Shown here piece by piece: positions 1 through 11,758 of a stretch of 64,000 nt of DNA; the first letter of the stretch is position 1; every line of letters begins with the position of its first letter. The stretch lies in assembly GCA_039000515.1 (NCBI GenBank), contig JBCFYV010000001.1, positions 58,579,347 through 58,643,346 on the forward strand. Direction: 5' to 3'. The position numbers were made by a program, and so were the translations under genes. Under the pieces are notes generated by a model. The model was not told where the DNA came from. It did not search any database and worked only from the letters and a program-made list of their open reading frames with translations. The DNA is from Timema cristinae (Eukaryota > Arthropoda > Insecta > Phasmatodea > Timematidae).

Positions 1-99
1 GACTAAGAAAAGGGATGAGTTTTGTTTTTACATTTTCTTCATGATTTTAGTCCTAGTAATGGGGGTCCTCATTTTTTGTGTTAAAGTGGGCAGGAACTA

Positions 100-215
100 T
101 AAGGGGTAAACCCCAAGAGAAAATTACCCCTGCTTGTGTTATTTGTCTGAAGGTGTTCTTTAAGGGATAATGGGCCTGCTTGGTTATATTTTCTGCGGGT
201 TTTAAAATTATCCTT
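100..215. repeat. Outlying units of the 50-bp minisatellite
   Basis: About two units of the repeat that dominates 925-1650 occur here, recognisable by 'cttgtgttat', 'gtctg', 'ctttaaggga' and 'ttctgcgggt' in the same order. They are separated from the main array by about 700 bp of unrelated AT-rich sequence. No gene is seen. Confidence 0.6.
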
Positions 216-924
216 TTTTTGTTGCTTTTGTTTTCCCGGAGTAAGTAAAGCATTTTGGATAAATCTCAGGCCGTACTGTTGTTGCACATTTTAAACCCCC
301 AAAAGAAAGGGCAGCTGCGGTCAAGAACATTTGTTTGGGCTTGTTTACAGCTCAAATAAGAAAAAAAGAAAAAACCTCCTTGTGTAGGTGCGATGGGAGG
401 GCAATATTCTTAGTTTAAAAATTTTGGTATTTTTGATCTTTTTTTTTTCTAGAAACAGTTCCCCTGGTCCGCAAGAGTTCAGAGTCTCGGTCCCAATTTA
501 AAAAGTGAACCCCAAATAAGTAGTTTTAAATTTTTTGTTTGAACCCCACAGATTTTTTAAACCCGTTTTTTCGGGATGAGACGTTTTTTTGGGGAGCCTA
601 CGGGGAAAATTTCCCCACCTAAAAAATTTACAATTTTTCAAACATGTATTTTTAAATAACAATTAAAAAAAAAGGGGGTGTCTGAATTTATAAAAAAAAA
701 ATAATATACAATAACATGTACAAAATGTGTTTAAATTAAAAAATTTTTAAAACCCAAAATTCGCGGGAAAGGGGGTGTCAAGAAAAACCGGTTGCGACAA
801 TAGATTCTCAATGGGGGAAAAAATAAGCTTTCAGAATGTTAAAAAGGGTTTCCCCCAAGCTTTCGGGGCACAATCACGAAATGTTACAAAATGTATCTTT
901 AAAGGGAGATAATAACCCCGTTTG
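216..924. other. AT-rich non-coding spacer
   Basis: The stretch has homopolymer-smeared AT-rich sequence between two blocks of the same minisatellite. I see no long open frame, RNA gene or mobile-element motif. Confidence 0.5.
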
Positions 925-1650
925 GGGGTTTTCTTCTGCGGGGGTATCATTAAGAGAGAATAGCCCCACTTGTTTTAAATACACCCTGCAGGGAAACTTT
1001 TAAGAGAAATTTGGCCCCCTTTCTTGGTTATAACCTGCATTGAATCATTAAGTCTTTAATAACCAGCTTTTTGTTATACTTCGGGCAGGGGGTTTATCAT
1101 TAAGAGATAATCCCCCCGTTTGTTTTTTACGTCTGCGGGTTTGTATCTTTAAAGAGATAATACCCCCTTTTTTCGTGTTATATGTTTTGCAGGTGTTTCT
1201 TTAAAGGTTAATAGCCTGTTTGGGTGTTATACGTCTGCGGGTGTATCATTAAGAGTTTAATACCCCTCTTGTTTTTATCCCTCTGCAGGTGAAACTTTTA
1301 AGTCATAAAAAACCCACCCTTGGGGTTATACTTCTGCAGGGGAAAATCATTAAGGAAAATTACCCCCCGCTTGTGTTATACTTTCTGCGGGGTGTATTTT
1401 AAGAGAAAATCCCCACTTGTTTTATTTGTCTGCGGGTTTTTATCTTTAAGAGATAATACCCCCTCTTTTTTTTATACTTCGCGGGTTTTTTTAAACAAGA
1501 GATAAAAAGCCCTGTTTTGTGTTTTTTACTTCTGCAGGTAAAACCTTAAAAAGTAATAACCCCGCGGTTTTTAAACTTCTGCAGATGTGTATCACTAAGA
1601 GAAAAACCCCCGCTTGTGCTTTAGGGTTTTTCGGGGGTTATCATTTTTTT
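925..1650. repeat. Minisatellite, about 50-bp period, about 15 units
   Basis: The block 'TCTGC(A/G)GGTGTATC(A/T)TTAAGAG' followed by 'ATAATACCCC' and 'CTTGTGTTATA' recurs at about 932, 986, 1032, 1080, 1131, 1184, 1231, 1280, 1332, 1382, 1429, 1477, 1529, 1577 and 1626, a mean spacing of about 50 bp. Units differ by substitutions and homopolymer-length changes typical of this part of the window. Short open frames across it are by-products of the repeat. Confidence 0.85.
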
Positions 1651-4585
1651 ATTTTTATCAAAGGGAAGAAAAACCCTTCCCCATACCCCCACAAAAAATG
1701 AAACTTTATATTAAAAGTGATGCTGAAAATTTTTTAAAAAAATTGTAGTCTGAAAAATGGGTTTTAAACTTCAAAAAATTTTTTTGTCTTTGTAAAATTT
1801 GCAAAAAATTTTTTTTTCTTCAAAATTTTGATTTTAAAAAATGCACGCTTGAATTCAGGGAAAAAAAAAACTATTTTAGCCCAATTTTAATGAAAACATT
1901 ATAAAAAAATTCATATTCATTCAACTAAGTTTATTTTTCTCTTTTCAGTGTTTCCAGGTACTAAAAATAAATGATACGACACAATAAACACAAACTTTAT
2001 CATTTTGGGTTATTATGATTTTCAAAAAAAATATTAAAAAATAGGCTTCGATTTAAAACCCCCTTTAAAGTATGTTTTTTTTAATAAAAAAAAACATAAT
2101 CTGGTTTTTACAATCACTCTTTATAAAACATTTTAAATAAAATTTGTTAAAATTTTTTTTGGCAAAATTAAAATTTTTCAAAAAAAATTTTAAATTTGTA
2201 AGCACCCTAAAATTATTTTTTTAACTGTAAATTTTAAAAATTTTTTCTTATTTATCATAAAAAAAATTTCAAAAAATTTCCTTTTTTAAAAAAACTTGAA
2301 AGAAAAATTTCCCAAAAAAAAATTTAAATTTTTTTTTTTTTGTTGTAAGTAAACCCCCCTTAAATTAATGAATTTTTTTATAAATAAAAATACATTATTA
2401 TTGTTATTTTAAAAGCCTCAAAACCATTTTTTTAAAATCCAAATAATTAAAAATTATTTTCAAAAAATTTCAAATTTAAACCAAAATCGGGCCATTAGTT
2501 TTCCTTTAAATTAAATGAGTTTTTTTTTCTTAAAATTCTACACAACTATTTTTAAAAAAAAAACCATTTTAACAATAGGAAACCCATTTTTAAACAAATC
2601 AATCCATATTTTTTTTTATTTTAAGATTAAAAAAAACAGTCATCTTTAAAAATACCACCACAAATTTTCCCCTCTTTAAACAATTATACAGTTTTTTTTG
2701 TCTTTTTAAATTGTAAAAAACTCCCCAGATAAAACATTAAAACAAAAATTTTTCTAGCTATTACAGAAAAATTTTGATTCTAAAAAAATCACTCATTGAA
2801 AAACAACCCTTTTAAATTTTTTTTACCAAAAATCCAAAAATCATTAAACTATCCATGAATGATTTTTAAACCCCAACCCTTTTTAAAAAAAAGTCAGAAA
2901 AAAAGAAAAAGTTTAATAGATTTAAAGTATTTGACCTCCCAAGGGGATTCACAATTTTTTAAAAAGGGAAAAAAAAATGCATGGGACATTTTTTTAAATT
3001 TTAATTTTTAAAATTTTTAAGAGAGAAAAAATAAAAATTTTTAATTTTAAAGGTTTTTTATAATAGGGTTTTTCCCCCCTTTTTAATTGAAAAAACCCTT
3101 TTGTTTTTAAAAACACAAATTCAGATTTTTAACCTCACCAGCAAAATTTCAAAACCTTTTTAATTTGCCCAATTTTGAGTTTCCCCAAATATTTAATTTT
3201 TAAATTTTCCCAAGCCTAAGGGTTTAAATATACCACAATAAAACAAAGCTCCTGAAGGGAACGGGGACGGTTATTATGTAGTAATAAATTTTAAAATGTG
3301 TGCAATCAGATCATGATTTCTCCAATCTTTTCATTTTCCAAACCAGCCTGCAATACATTATTATCCCTTAAGAATGTAACAAAAAATAAAATCTAAGTTT
3401 AAAAAAAAACATTTTAAACCCAAAAAATTTTTCCAAAATACCAGTATTTTTAAAATCTTTTTACTTCTTGCTTTTGAAATTATAAATTGTCCTCAACATT
3501 TTCGTTTACCCCAAAAAATTTTGGCCTCCTTCACATGCTTGCCCCGAAATAGACGCTTTAAAACCACGCCCTAAAGAGGTTTGGGTTTGGGCCAAGGACC
3601 CGTTTCAAATTTTTGGCCACTTGGTGAGGAAAGAGTTATATCAAGTTTTTAAAGGGCCCCCGTGTTCCTAGACTATAATTTTAAAACTTAAAACAAAAAA
3701 AACTACAAAAAAATTTTAAATTTCCACTTTTTTTTTGTTTATTCCCAAAATTAGATAAAAATTTTTTTTTACTGATTTAATCTAAAAAAAAACATGGTTA
3801 TATTTTACCTTTATTTAAAAAATTTATTTTTTCCATTTTAAATTTAAAAACTCTTGAAAATTTTGGGTTTTGGGAGTTTTTAAAAAAAATACAAAAAAAT
3901 TACAAAATTGAACTTTTAAAAAACCCAAAAATCATTGTTCGTTGCTATAAAAATTTTTGAGAGACAAAAAACTAAAAAAAACCAGTGAAAAAGAAATCTT
4001 TTTTTAAAGGGAAAATTTAGAAAAATTTTTCCCCGGGAAAAAGGGGATTAAATCTCACGGGTTTGGGAAAAAAAAACCCACCCAAATGAACTCGTTTGGG
4101 GGGTTTTAAATTTTGGTTTTTTTGAGTGTGAAAAAAGCCTGCTATTCCCCAAAACAAAACTACCAAAAAGGAAACATTTATACTGTTTGTAAATTTCACA
4201 AAAAACCTTTAAAATTAGATCAAACCCAATTTCTATTTGGAAAAATACCTACTTTTTCAAAATTTCTTTTTTTTCTTCATTTTATTTTGGGTTTTTTTTT
4301 CCTTGGGGGATTGATTTTTTAAATTTTTCAATATTTTAAACTATTTTTTTTTTCCTTTTATTTGGGCCCCTAAGGAATAAAAGTTTGTTTTGGGAAAATT
4401 GTAAATTTTTAAACCTCCAACAAATTTGAAAAAAATCGAAGGGCCCGGGTAAAATTCTAGTAAAAAAGTAAAATTTACTTTTACTGGGCCATCTATTAAT
4501 TGAATTTTTAATTTTTAAAAAATTTTGTAAGCGAAAATTTTTTGGTTTCATCTTGAGCCCAATTTGTTGCTTAGTCCCCGCGTAC
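1651..4585. other. AT-rich non-coding region
   Basis: The region is strongly AT-rich with long A and T runs and many short direct echoes of 'aaaattttt'. A less AT-rich island at about 3240-3670 could be a decayed transposon, but I see no diagnostic motif in it. No gene is recognisable. Confidence 0.45.
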
Positions 4586-4702
4586 CTGATCAATTTTCTC
4601 AAAATTAGTACAAGCTGTACAAAAAAGCTGACTTTTGGGTGTCCCCATTGGTTTTTGTTTCTTTGAAAGCTGATAAATTTTCACTACCCCATCCAGACAC
4701 GC
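4586..4702 (-). CDS. Candidate internal exon, unknown protein (low confidence)
   Basis: On the minus strand there are 39 uninterrupted codons bounded by AG before 4702 and a GT donor after 4586 ('gatcag|gtacgc'), ending in phase 0. The peptide begins ACLDGVVKIYQLS and ends CTACTNFEKIDQ, with ordinary amino-acid composition, unlike the K/F/N-rich chance frames nearby. 'LDGVVKIYQLS' faintly resembles a beta-propeller (WD-type) strand pair, but that is only an impression. The polypyrimidine tract before the acceptor is weak and no partner exon is seen. It could be a chance frame. Confidence 0.25.
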
Positions 4703-6964
4703 CTTTAAATTATGATTGTTTGATTGATTTTTTAAACCCTGAGTATTTAATAAATACGGAAACCCAGGGGGAAAAGAAACATTTGGTGCTAAGAAAAATT
4801 TTCCCGTGTCCAGGTGCCCCATTTATTTATTTAAAAATTTACTTTTTTTAAAATTTTCCCCTTTAAATGGAAATTATCATTACAATTCCCTTTTGATTAC
4901 CCCAACCTTTTATGTCCCCAAAAAAATTTTAAAACCCTTACATCTTAACTCATTTTTTTGTTTTGAGCACAGCGTCTTACTATCTTCGCCAGGGTTTATT
5001 TTCAAATTTAAATGCTAATGGGTTAAGGTTTTAAAGGGGGGTTTGAATTTAGAGAAAGTGAAACCCAAAATTTGCGTGGAAAAAGTGGGAAAACCCTTTT
5101 TAGGAAAAAAAAAACCCTCGTACCCCCGGGCCCGGGGTTTGGGAAACCAAAATAGGGGGGCCCCCAAATCATCAACATTTAAAGCCTTTTTGCGAGAGAA
5201 AGTGCCTTGGGAAAAACGCACCCGCAAAAAGCAGGTAAAAAAAAACATTGTTTTACATTTTACATAAACCGGGTTAGAAGCAATAGTTACCCCCTCCCAA
5301 CAAAAAAAACTCCCCCCACCCTATTGCAGTTTTCCCAAAAAGGAAAATTTCAGCTTTGGGGGCATTTCATCTGGAAAAACCGGGGTTTTATGGGAATTTA
5401 AAAATTTAAACTGAAAAAAAGGGGGGACATATCGTGAAATTTCTCTTATAATCTGGAATTCACAAAGTTTCCCAAAAAGACCATTTGATGCTTTTTGGTT
5501 CAAATAATAAAATACACTCAGTTTTAAAACAATCAGATTTTGGGGCAATTAGGTGGCTTGAAAACGCAAGTTTTTGCACAAAGAGCAATGGCCCACCCCA
5601 AGTCTTTTTTGTATTAAAAAATTTTGTACAAAACAGGATAAAAAACCCCCAAAATTTTAAATTTTAAAGACTGACTACAGTAATCATTAAAGAAAAAGTT
5701 TGTGTTTTCCCAAAGCTAGCTTTTTTCGAGATGTCTAAAGGGGTAAAAACCATTTCTAAGATTTAAAAACAGATCCCCCATTATTCCCAAAAGTACACAC
5801 GCATTAACCCCAATTTTGTCAAACCCTCATGGAGTGTTTTGTAAAGGCAAAAAAATATTAAAGAAAATCATCTCTGTAAATTTTGTTGATTTTTTTAAAA
5901 AAGAAAATATTTTGTCTGTCAAAAAATTGTTTTGGGTTTTGGAAACCCCCGCAATGAACTCAAGAATCTAATGGTACAGATTTAAAAAATTTCTCGTTTG
6001 TAGCGATTGTAGAAAGTGCTTCCCAAAAATTTGCGGGAAAATTTTGGGGGGCGCGCTCTCCACGGGGGCGTATGGATTAAAACAAAAGCAGGGGCCCTTT
6101 TTGCCAAGAAATTTAAACTGTTTCCCAAACAATTCCCAGGGAAACTTTTGGGGGACACTCTTGTCAACTTTAGTAGATCCCAGGTGGTTTGCCCTTTTTA
6201 CAACAGCTGAAAAGGGGCTTGTCGGTACAAAAAGCTGAAAAGGCTTTGAAAATTCAAAAATTTATTTGCCGGGACCCAAAAAGAAAAGGTGAGGTTTGAA
6301 GGAATATTTCTTTAAAAAGGGAAAAAAATTGACCGCCCCCTTGGCAAGGGATTTTTCCCAAGACCCGGGGTTTTCGGATAAAAATTCCAAAGTCATGAAA
6401 TTTTTTTTTTTACCCCGCTTGGAAATACAAGTACATTTTCTACCTTCCTTCCCCCTGTCCCTTTAAAAACCCCTTTTCTTGTGCGTATAACCTGAACGGG
6501 TCTAAAAACAATTAAAAAAATGATTATCCTGGCATTTGTTTGTTTTGGGATTTAAGTTTTAAGAGACCGTGTTTAACCCCCCAATTGAATTTAATTAAGG
6601 TAGTTTTCCCTTTTTTTTAATTCTTCTCACGGGTAAATTTTAAGGGCATTTTTCTTATCTTCTCATTGCTAAACCCCCGGGATTAATTTAATTATAGGCG
6701 GGGTGTTGAAACCTCCCCCTTTTAAAAAATTTAGTTTTATCTTTTTTCTATACTTTTAAAGGGTTTTGAATTGTAAACAAAATTTGTTAAAAAAAGTTTT
6801 GTTGAATTGGTACCCTTTTGGAAAGCCGCAAAACCATGGCAATCCCCTCCGTGCACGTCCCAATGTCTCTTTCAGGACAATCACAAAGGGAAGACCTTGG
6901 GGGGCCTTTTCCCGGGTTTCTGTGAGATGATGAAAATGGTGAGAACATCTTTTTTGGGGGGCCC
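4703..6964. other. AT-rich non-coding region with a slightly more complex island
   Basis: No convincing gene is seen. A more GC-balanced island at about 6010-6250 has open frames on both strands but no recognisable domain. Around 6565-6730 two blocks containing 'ttaatttaatta' near C runs lie about 100 bp apart and may be a two-unit repeat. Confidence 0.4.
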
Positions 6965-7905
6965 AGGATATTAGCGGTGGTGATAATGTTTGTGGTGACT
7001 GTGGCAGGATACTAGCTGTAGGGATACTTTTTTGTGGTGACTGTGGCCGGAATACTAGCTGGGGTTTGTTTACTGTTTTTTTGGTGACTGTGGCAGGATA
7101 CGGGCTTTTAAGGATAATGTTTGGGGTGATAAAACCCAGGAACTAGCTGTATTGATACTGTTTTTGGTGACTGTGGCGGGGTTTATTTGCTGTAGTGATC
7201 GGGCAGGATACTAGCTGTGGTGTTATGTTTTTTGGGGGACTGTAGCGGGGATTTGGGCCTGTAGTGTTTTCCAGGGGCGGGGATACTAGCTGTGGTGTTT
7301 ACTTTTTGTGGTGACGAAAGGCAGGATACTAGTGTATGTCGGGAGGAAACAAGTTTGGGTAAAAATTTTTTTGGGTGACTGTAGCAGGATACTGTTTGTG
7401 GTGACTGAAAAAAAGGATACTAGCTGTAGGATCGGGGCAGGAAAACAGCTGGGGTGAATGTTTGTGGTGACTTTTGCGGGGATACTAACTGTAGTGATGG
7501 GGGCAGGATAAAAGCTGGGGTTGATGTAGCAGGATACTAACTGTAGTGATGGGGGCAGGAAACGGGCTGTTTTTGATACTGTTTGGGTGACTGTACCCGG
7601 ATACTAACTGAAAGTAAATTTCAGGGCAAAATACAAGCTGTGGGGATACTTTTTGGGGGTGACGGGTAGCAGGATACTAATTTGTATTGTCGGGGGAAGG
7701 AAACAGTGTGGTGATACTTTTTTTGTGGTGACGAAAGCAGGAAAATACTGTGGTGTTACTTTTTTGGGGTTGACTGTAGCAGGAATAGCTGTGGTGATAC
7801 GTTTGTGGTGACTGGGCAGGATACAAATGTATGATGGGGCAGGATACTAGTTTTGTGGTGTTACTGTTTGTGGGACTGTACCGGGTTCTAGACATAAATG
7901 GGCCC
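6965..7905. repeat. Compound minisatellite with GCAGGATACTAGCTGT core
   Basis: The array alternates a module 'GCAGGATACTAGCTGTGGTGATACT' plus 'GTTTGTGGTGACTGTA' with a shorter module 'GCAGGATACTAGCTGTAGTGATGGG'. The long module is about 41 bp and the short about 25 bp, in irregular order for roughly 0.94 kb. It is GT-rich on the plus strand and has sharp edges. Open frames crossing it are repeat artefacts. Confidence 0.85.
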
Positions 7906-10611
7906 AACATTTGATACTAGTGGGAAATTTGTAAAGGGGAGTTTTTTAATGATGTTTCTTTTTTAATAGTTGAAATTTTTTTCCCTTTGGGCTTTAAATA
8001 TGTTGGGTAGTTTGTTTATTTTTTTAAAGTTTTTCCTTTGAGTTTGTGGGCTTTAAAGGAAAAAATTTTTCCCCTTAACTTATTTTAAATTTTTTTTTAT
8101 TTTTTTTTTTGGAAAAATTGTATAAGAAGTATAGAATTTCAAAAATTTAAAAGAAAAAAAAAAAGGGTTAAATTTTAGCTATATTTTTAATTATTTAGGT
8201 AAAAAAAACTTAAAAATTTTAAAATTTAGTGCCTATTAAGGTTAAAAAAAAGACCTTTTTTTTTTTAAAAATGTTTGGGAAAATTACCTATACAAAACGG
8301 TTCCAACTATTCCTCCTTTTCTGTTTCTAAAGAAAAGTTAAAATCTTTTTTTGGGTTTTTGGTACATTGTTTAGTTTCAGTTTCTTTAAAACCAATTTAA
8401 TTTGGGTTACTCAATTTTAAGGGAAAAACCCTTTTTGTGCTAAGATAACATCTATAATTTTTAATGGTTTCCATATTAAAAAAATTCAAAAAACAGTTAG
8501 TAAACAAAAAAAGATATGTACGTACATTTCCCCAAAATCCCTGAAAAATTTAGGGAATTTTTAGAAAATTCTAAACCCCAAAAACTTTTTTTTCCCTTCC
8601 TGCTGGGGTTTTAATAAATCCCAGGGGATAAAGTTTCAAGTGGATGGGACACTTTGGGTTGGGGCCTGTAAGTTTGGGCAGCGCAATCCCCTTTTTTTCC
8701 AGTTTTTGGGATTTAAAAAATCCCCAAACCCAATTAAACCTTACGGAAAAGCCACATTGCCAAAACCCTCATTTTTTTTCATTTTTCAATGCCATTTGTA
8801 CTCTAAAAATTGAACTTTTTGTGCTCTAAAATTTAAAGGCTTTTTTGGGAAAATATTTTTTAAGGGGGCCCAAACTTGAACACTCTGTATTTTGTTACCT
8901 TCAAAAAAATTTTGGTTTTAGTTTAGGCCAAAAGGGTTTTTAAAAAAAAACTTGAATTAGGAACAATGTTTTTTGCCCCATTTATTTTTTTTTTGTTTTT
9001 TTTTTAATATAAACCAAAGCATTATTATTTTATCCTTACAAAAAAGGTTTTTTTAATTTCTAAAAAGATTTTTTAAATTTTAAAATTTATGAGACACAAA
9101 TTTTTTATTTACTAAAATTTTGTTTTATTATAACTTTTTTTTAAAATTTTTTTTAAACTTGACATACTTTAAACTAGGCCTATCACTTTAAATCACTTTT
9201 TTAATTACTTGGGATTGGCCCCGCATCTTTTTATGGTAAGTTTATCTTTGGTTTGGTAATTTCTCCTAAATGAGCGGGGCCCTCCTAGCTAAGAATGCAT
9301 AATACGTATGATTTGATTTCAAATTCTTTTTTTGTAAGGGGAATCCTCTGTTAAGAGGATTTTTTTTTAATTTACACAAACGCCCACAGTCCTTGTCTAA
9401 AATTTTTTTTTGTTAGTTCCATTTTTTTAATTTAAAATCTGAGGTGCACATTTTTTGTAACTAAACTGAGAAATTTTTTAAAAAAAAAAACTTTTTTTCT
9501 AAAATCAATTTTTTGTTAAATTTAAAATTTTTTGGGATAGTGATCTTTATTTTAAAAGGTGTACATTTATTAATTACTAATTCAAATTCACAATTTTAAA
9601 ATTTTAAAGGTTTTTCATTGAAAGATTTGAAGAAAAAGGTTTGATTTTTCTTTGTCATTTTAATGATTCTTTTGAAAACCCCTTTATGCTTTCTTGAAGA
9701 CTTAATAAAAAACTGAAAAGTGGGCTCCTTTATATGAAACTTAAGAAATGTCACCCAATTCCAGAAAAAACAGCAGAGGCTATTGTTACCTTCCCCCGCC
9801 CCAAAATGGGAAAACCTCCCAAACCCCATCAAATTTAAAAAAAGTTTTTTTAAAATATTGATTTGCATTAATATTTAAGTGGCAGGGGAAACTAATTTAA
9901 AATCACTCAAAAAAAAAACAAAAAAAATTTTTGTTAATCTTTTTAAAAAATTTCACCCACCCCAAAAAGTTTTTATTTATTTCACAAATGTATTTAAAAA
10001 AATTTTGTTACAACATCAATCTTTTTTTATTACAAGCCATCATATTGGGTTTTTTAGTATATCTCAATTTTTAATTTTGGATTGAATGCCCCAAAAAATT
10101 TGCGGCCAAACCTTTGGAAAAGTTTCTTTTTTTTTGGAAGGCCCATTCTTTTGCCTCTCAAAAATTTGGGGGGGCCCAATAATTTTACTTAAAAAATATT
10201 TTTTAAAATTTTTAAATTGGGTTTTGTTAAGACAAAATCTAGTCTTTCCCACTTACCCTTTGTTTCCTCCAATTAATGTAAAATTTTTTATGAGTATTAT
10301 ATAACTTTTTTGATATAAAAGAAGCCCAAAAAAGTTCCACCCAAAAAAAGGTATCATTTAAAGGGAAAAAAATGTTTAAAAATGGGGTTTGGCCCAATGG
10401 CTAAATTATTTTTAAAAAAAGGGAAAAATTGAAAAAACAAAGAAAAAGGGGAAAATACCCCTGGTCTACAAGGGTATAAACCCCCACCCTTTTTAAATGT
10501 GGTTAAAAATTTCCCAAACCAAATTTAAACCCGGGCCCCAAAAACCCTTTTATTTTCCCCCCCCCAAGAGTCACTTTAAACCCCCGCCCCCCCAATCTCC
10601 CCACAATAGCC
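7906..10611. other. AT-rich non-coding region
   Basis: AT-rich and homopolymer-smeared. A 90-codon minus-strand frame at 9596-9868 overlaps an equally open plus-strand stretch and has no recognisable motif, so it is not called. The last 200 bp before 10612 becomes C-rich, leading into the SINE cluster. Confidence 0.4.
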
Positions 10612-10890
10612 CGCCCCTCCCTCGGGGGAAATAGTTAGCAAAACACGCTTTTTTGTTTTGAGCTTAAATTCGAGGCGGGGAGATCGGGTTCAAAACTTGG
10701 TCGTGTGAACTGGGGGGGTTTTTTTTCCTAAAGGGAAATTTCCCACTCTTCCCTAAAACACAAATGTTGGGTTCACTTCCTCTCAATTCAACCCGTCCAA
10801 ATTTCCTAACCCATTTAAAAAATTTTGCATTTTAAGCTAAAACCCCGAACGGGTGGGGTAAGACGTGGTCCCTAAAAAAAAAAAAAAAAT
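10612..10890 (+). mobile_element. tRNA-derived SINE, family B copy 1
   Basis: The copy aligns with 11475-11758 along most of its length. It shares a tRNA-like head ('tagttagcaaa.acgc', 'gagatc.ggttcaaaa'), a middle with 'gtgaactggggggg' and 'cctaaaggg', then 'gttcacttcctct'. It ends in a tail with 'gaacgggtggggtaagacg' followed by A-rich sequence. The tail resembles the family A tail. The head is the promoter-bearing part in tRNA SINEs, which are copied by LINE machinery. Smearing has damaged the A box in this copy. Confidence 0.7.
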
Positions 10891-11113
10891 TTTCCCCCCC
10901 AAACTTCCGGGCCCCCAAGAGAATCCGAGAAAAAAAAACCGACAAACCAAAAGGGTTTTCATCCCCCCTGTGGGTAGCCCCCTTTGCAGCACATGGGGAA
11001 TCCACCTACCAGTTTAAAACCTTAAACCCGAAAATAACCAATTTGGGAAATTAAAAAATTTCGGGGTTATTAAAATTTTGCAAAAAATAACTTGATATAT
11101 CAACTACATGCAG
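10891..11113. other. Spacer between SINEs
   Basis: Short non-coding spacer with no distinct feature. Confidence 0.4.
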
Positions 11114-11430
11114 GGTGCCTGAGGGTCAAGGGGGGTAAGGTGTCCGACTTCTTTTGCGGCGGGGGGGGTTAAATCCTCGGCCCCGGCAAAGATTTATCTG
11201 TTTAAAAAAAAACCCTTTCCCTTTCACCCTGAAAAGGGCCCTTCTTTTTAATGTGGGGAAGCCAGGCCACCACCGGGTTTCGGATTCCACTTTTAAACTG
11301 TAGGTCCCAATTTCTTTCCCCAAAATCACCCTCCCTTTTCACATTAGGTAAGTGGTAAAACCCCGAAGGGAAAGTAGACGGGGTTTGGTCAAAAATTTAA
11401 TAATAATAAAATTTAATAAAAATAAAAAAA
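11114..11430 (+). mobile_element. tRNA-derived SINE, family A, near full length
   Basis: The copy starts with a decayed form of GGTGACCTG, then 'ggtaaggtgtccgac', 'ggcaaagatttatctg', 'ttcggattccac', 'aaactgtaggtcc', 'cacattag' and an ATAATAATAAA-type tail. The best preserved relative is at 63472-63737, where both A-box-like and B-box-like Pol III elements can be read. The element lies between two family B copies in the same orientation. Confidence 0.8.
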
Positions 11431-11474
11431 CAACGGGGAAAATCTGTGATGAGAATTATTTATGGCCTTCCCCC

Positions 11475-11758
11475 GGCCTCTGTGGCTTAGTTAGCAAACG
11501 CACTAGTCGTGTTGAGCTCGACCCCCGAGGACAGGAGATCAAAGGTTCAAAATCTCGGGGGTTTTGAACTGGGGGGGGTTTTTTTTCCCTAAAGGGTTTT
11601 TCCCCACTTTTCCCTCCATGCAAAGGGGGGGTTTTCACTTCCTCTAATTAAAAACCTTCCCCAATTTTAAAAATTAAATTTACTTTAATTATATTTAAAA
11701 GGGGTATAACCTAAAGGGGTTAGAAACCCGCGGGGTTTAAATATTACAAATAAAATAG
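11475..11758 (+). mobile_element. tRNA-derived SINE, family B copy 2 (best copy)
   Basis: A clear tRNA-like head is present: A-box-like 'tggcttagttag' at 11482-11493 and B-box-like 'ggttcaaaatctc' at 11544-11556. The body then has 'gaactggggggg', 'cctaaaggg', 'cactttt.ccctcc' and 'cacttcctct', and a tail with 'cctaaaggggttagaaac.cgcgggg'. It matches 10612-10890. Frames called across it on either strand are by-products. Confidence 0.8.

Noticed and set aside
925..1650. CRISPR-like array
   Set aside because: The period is about 50 bp and the whole unit repeats, with no unique spacers. The context is eukaryotic, so this is a minisatellite.
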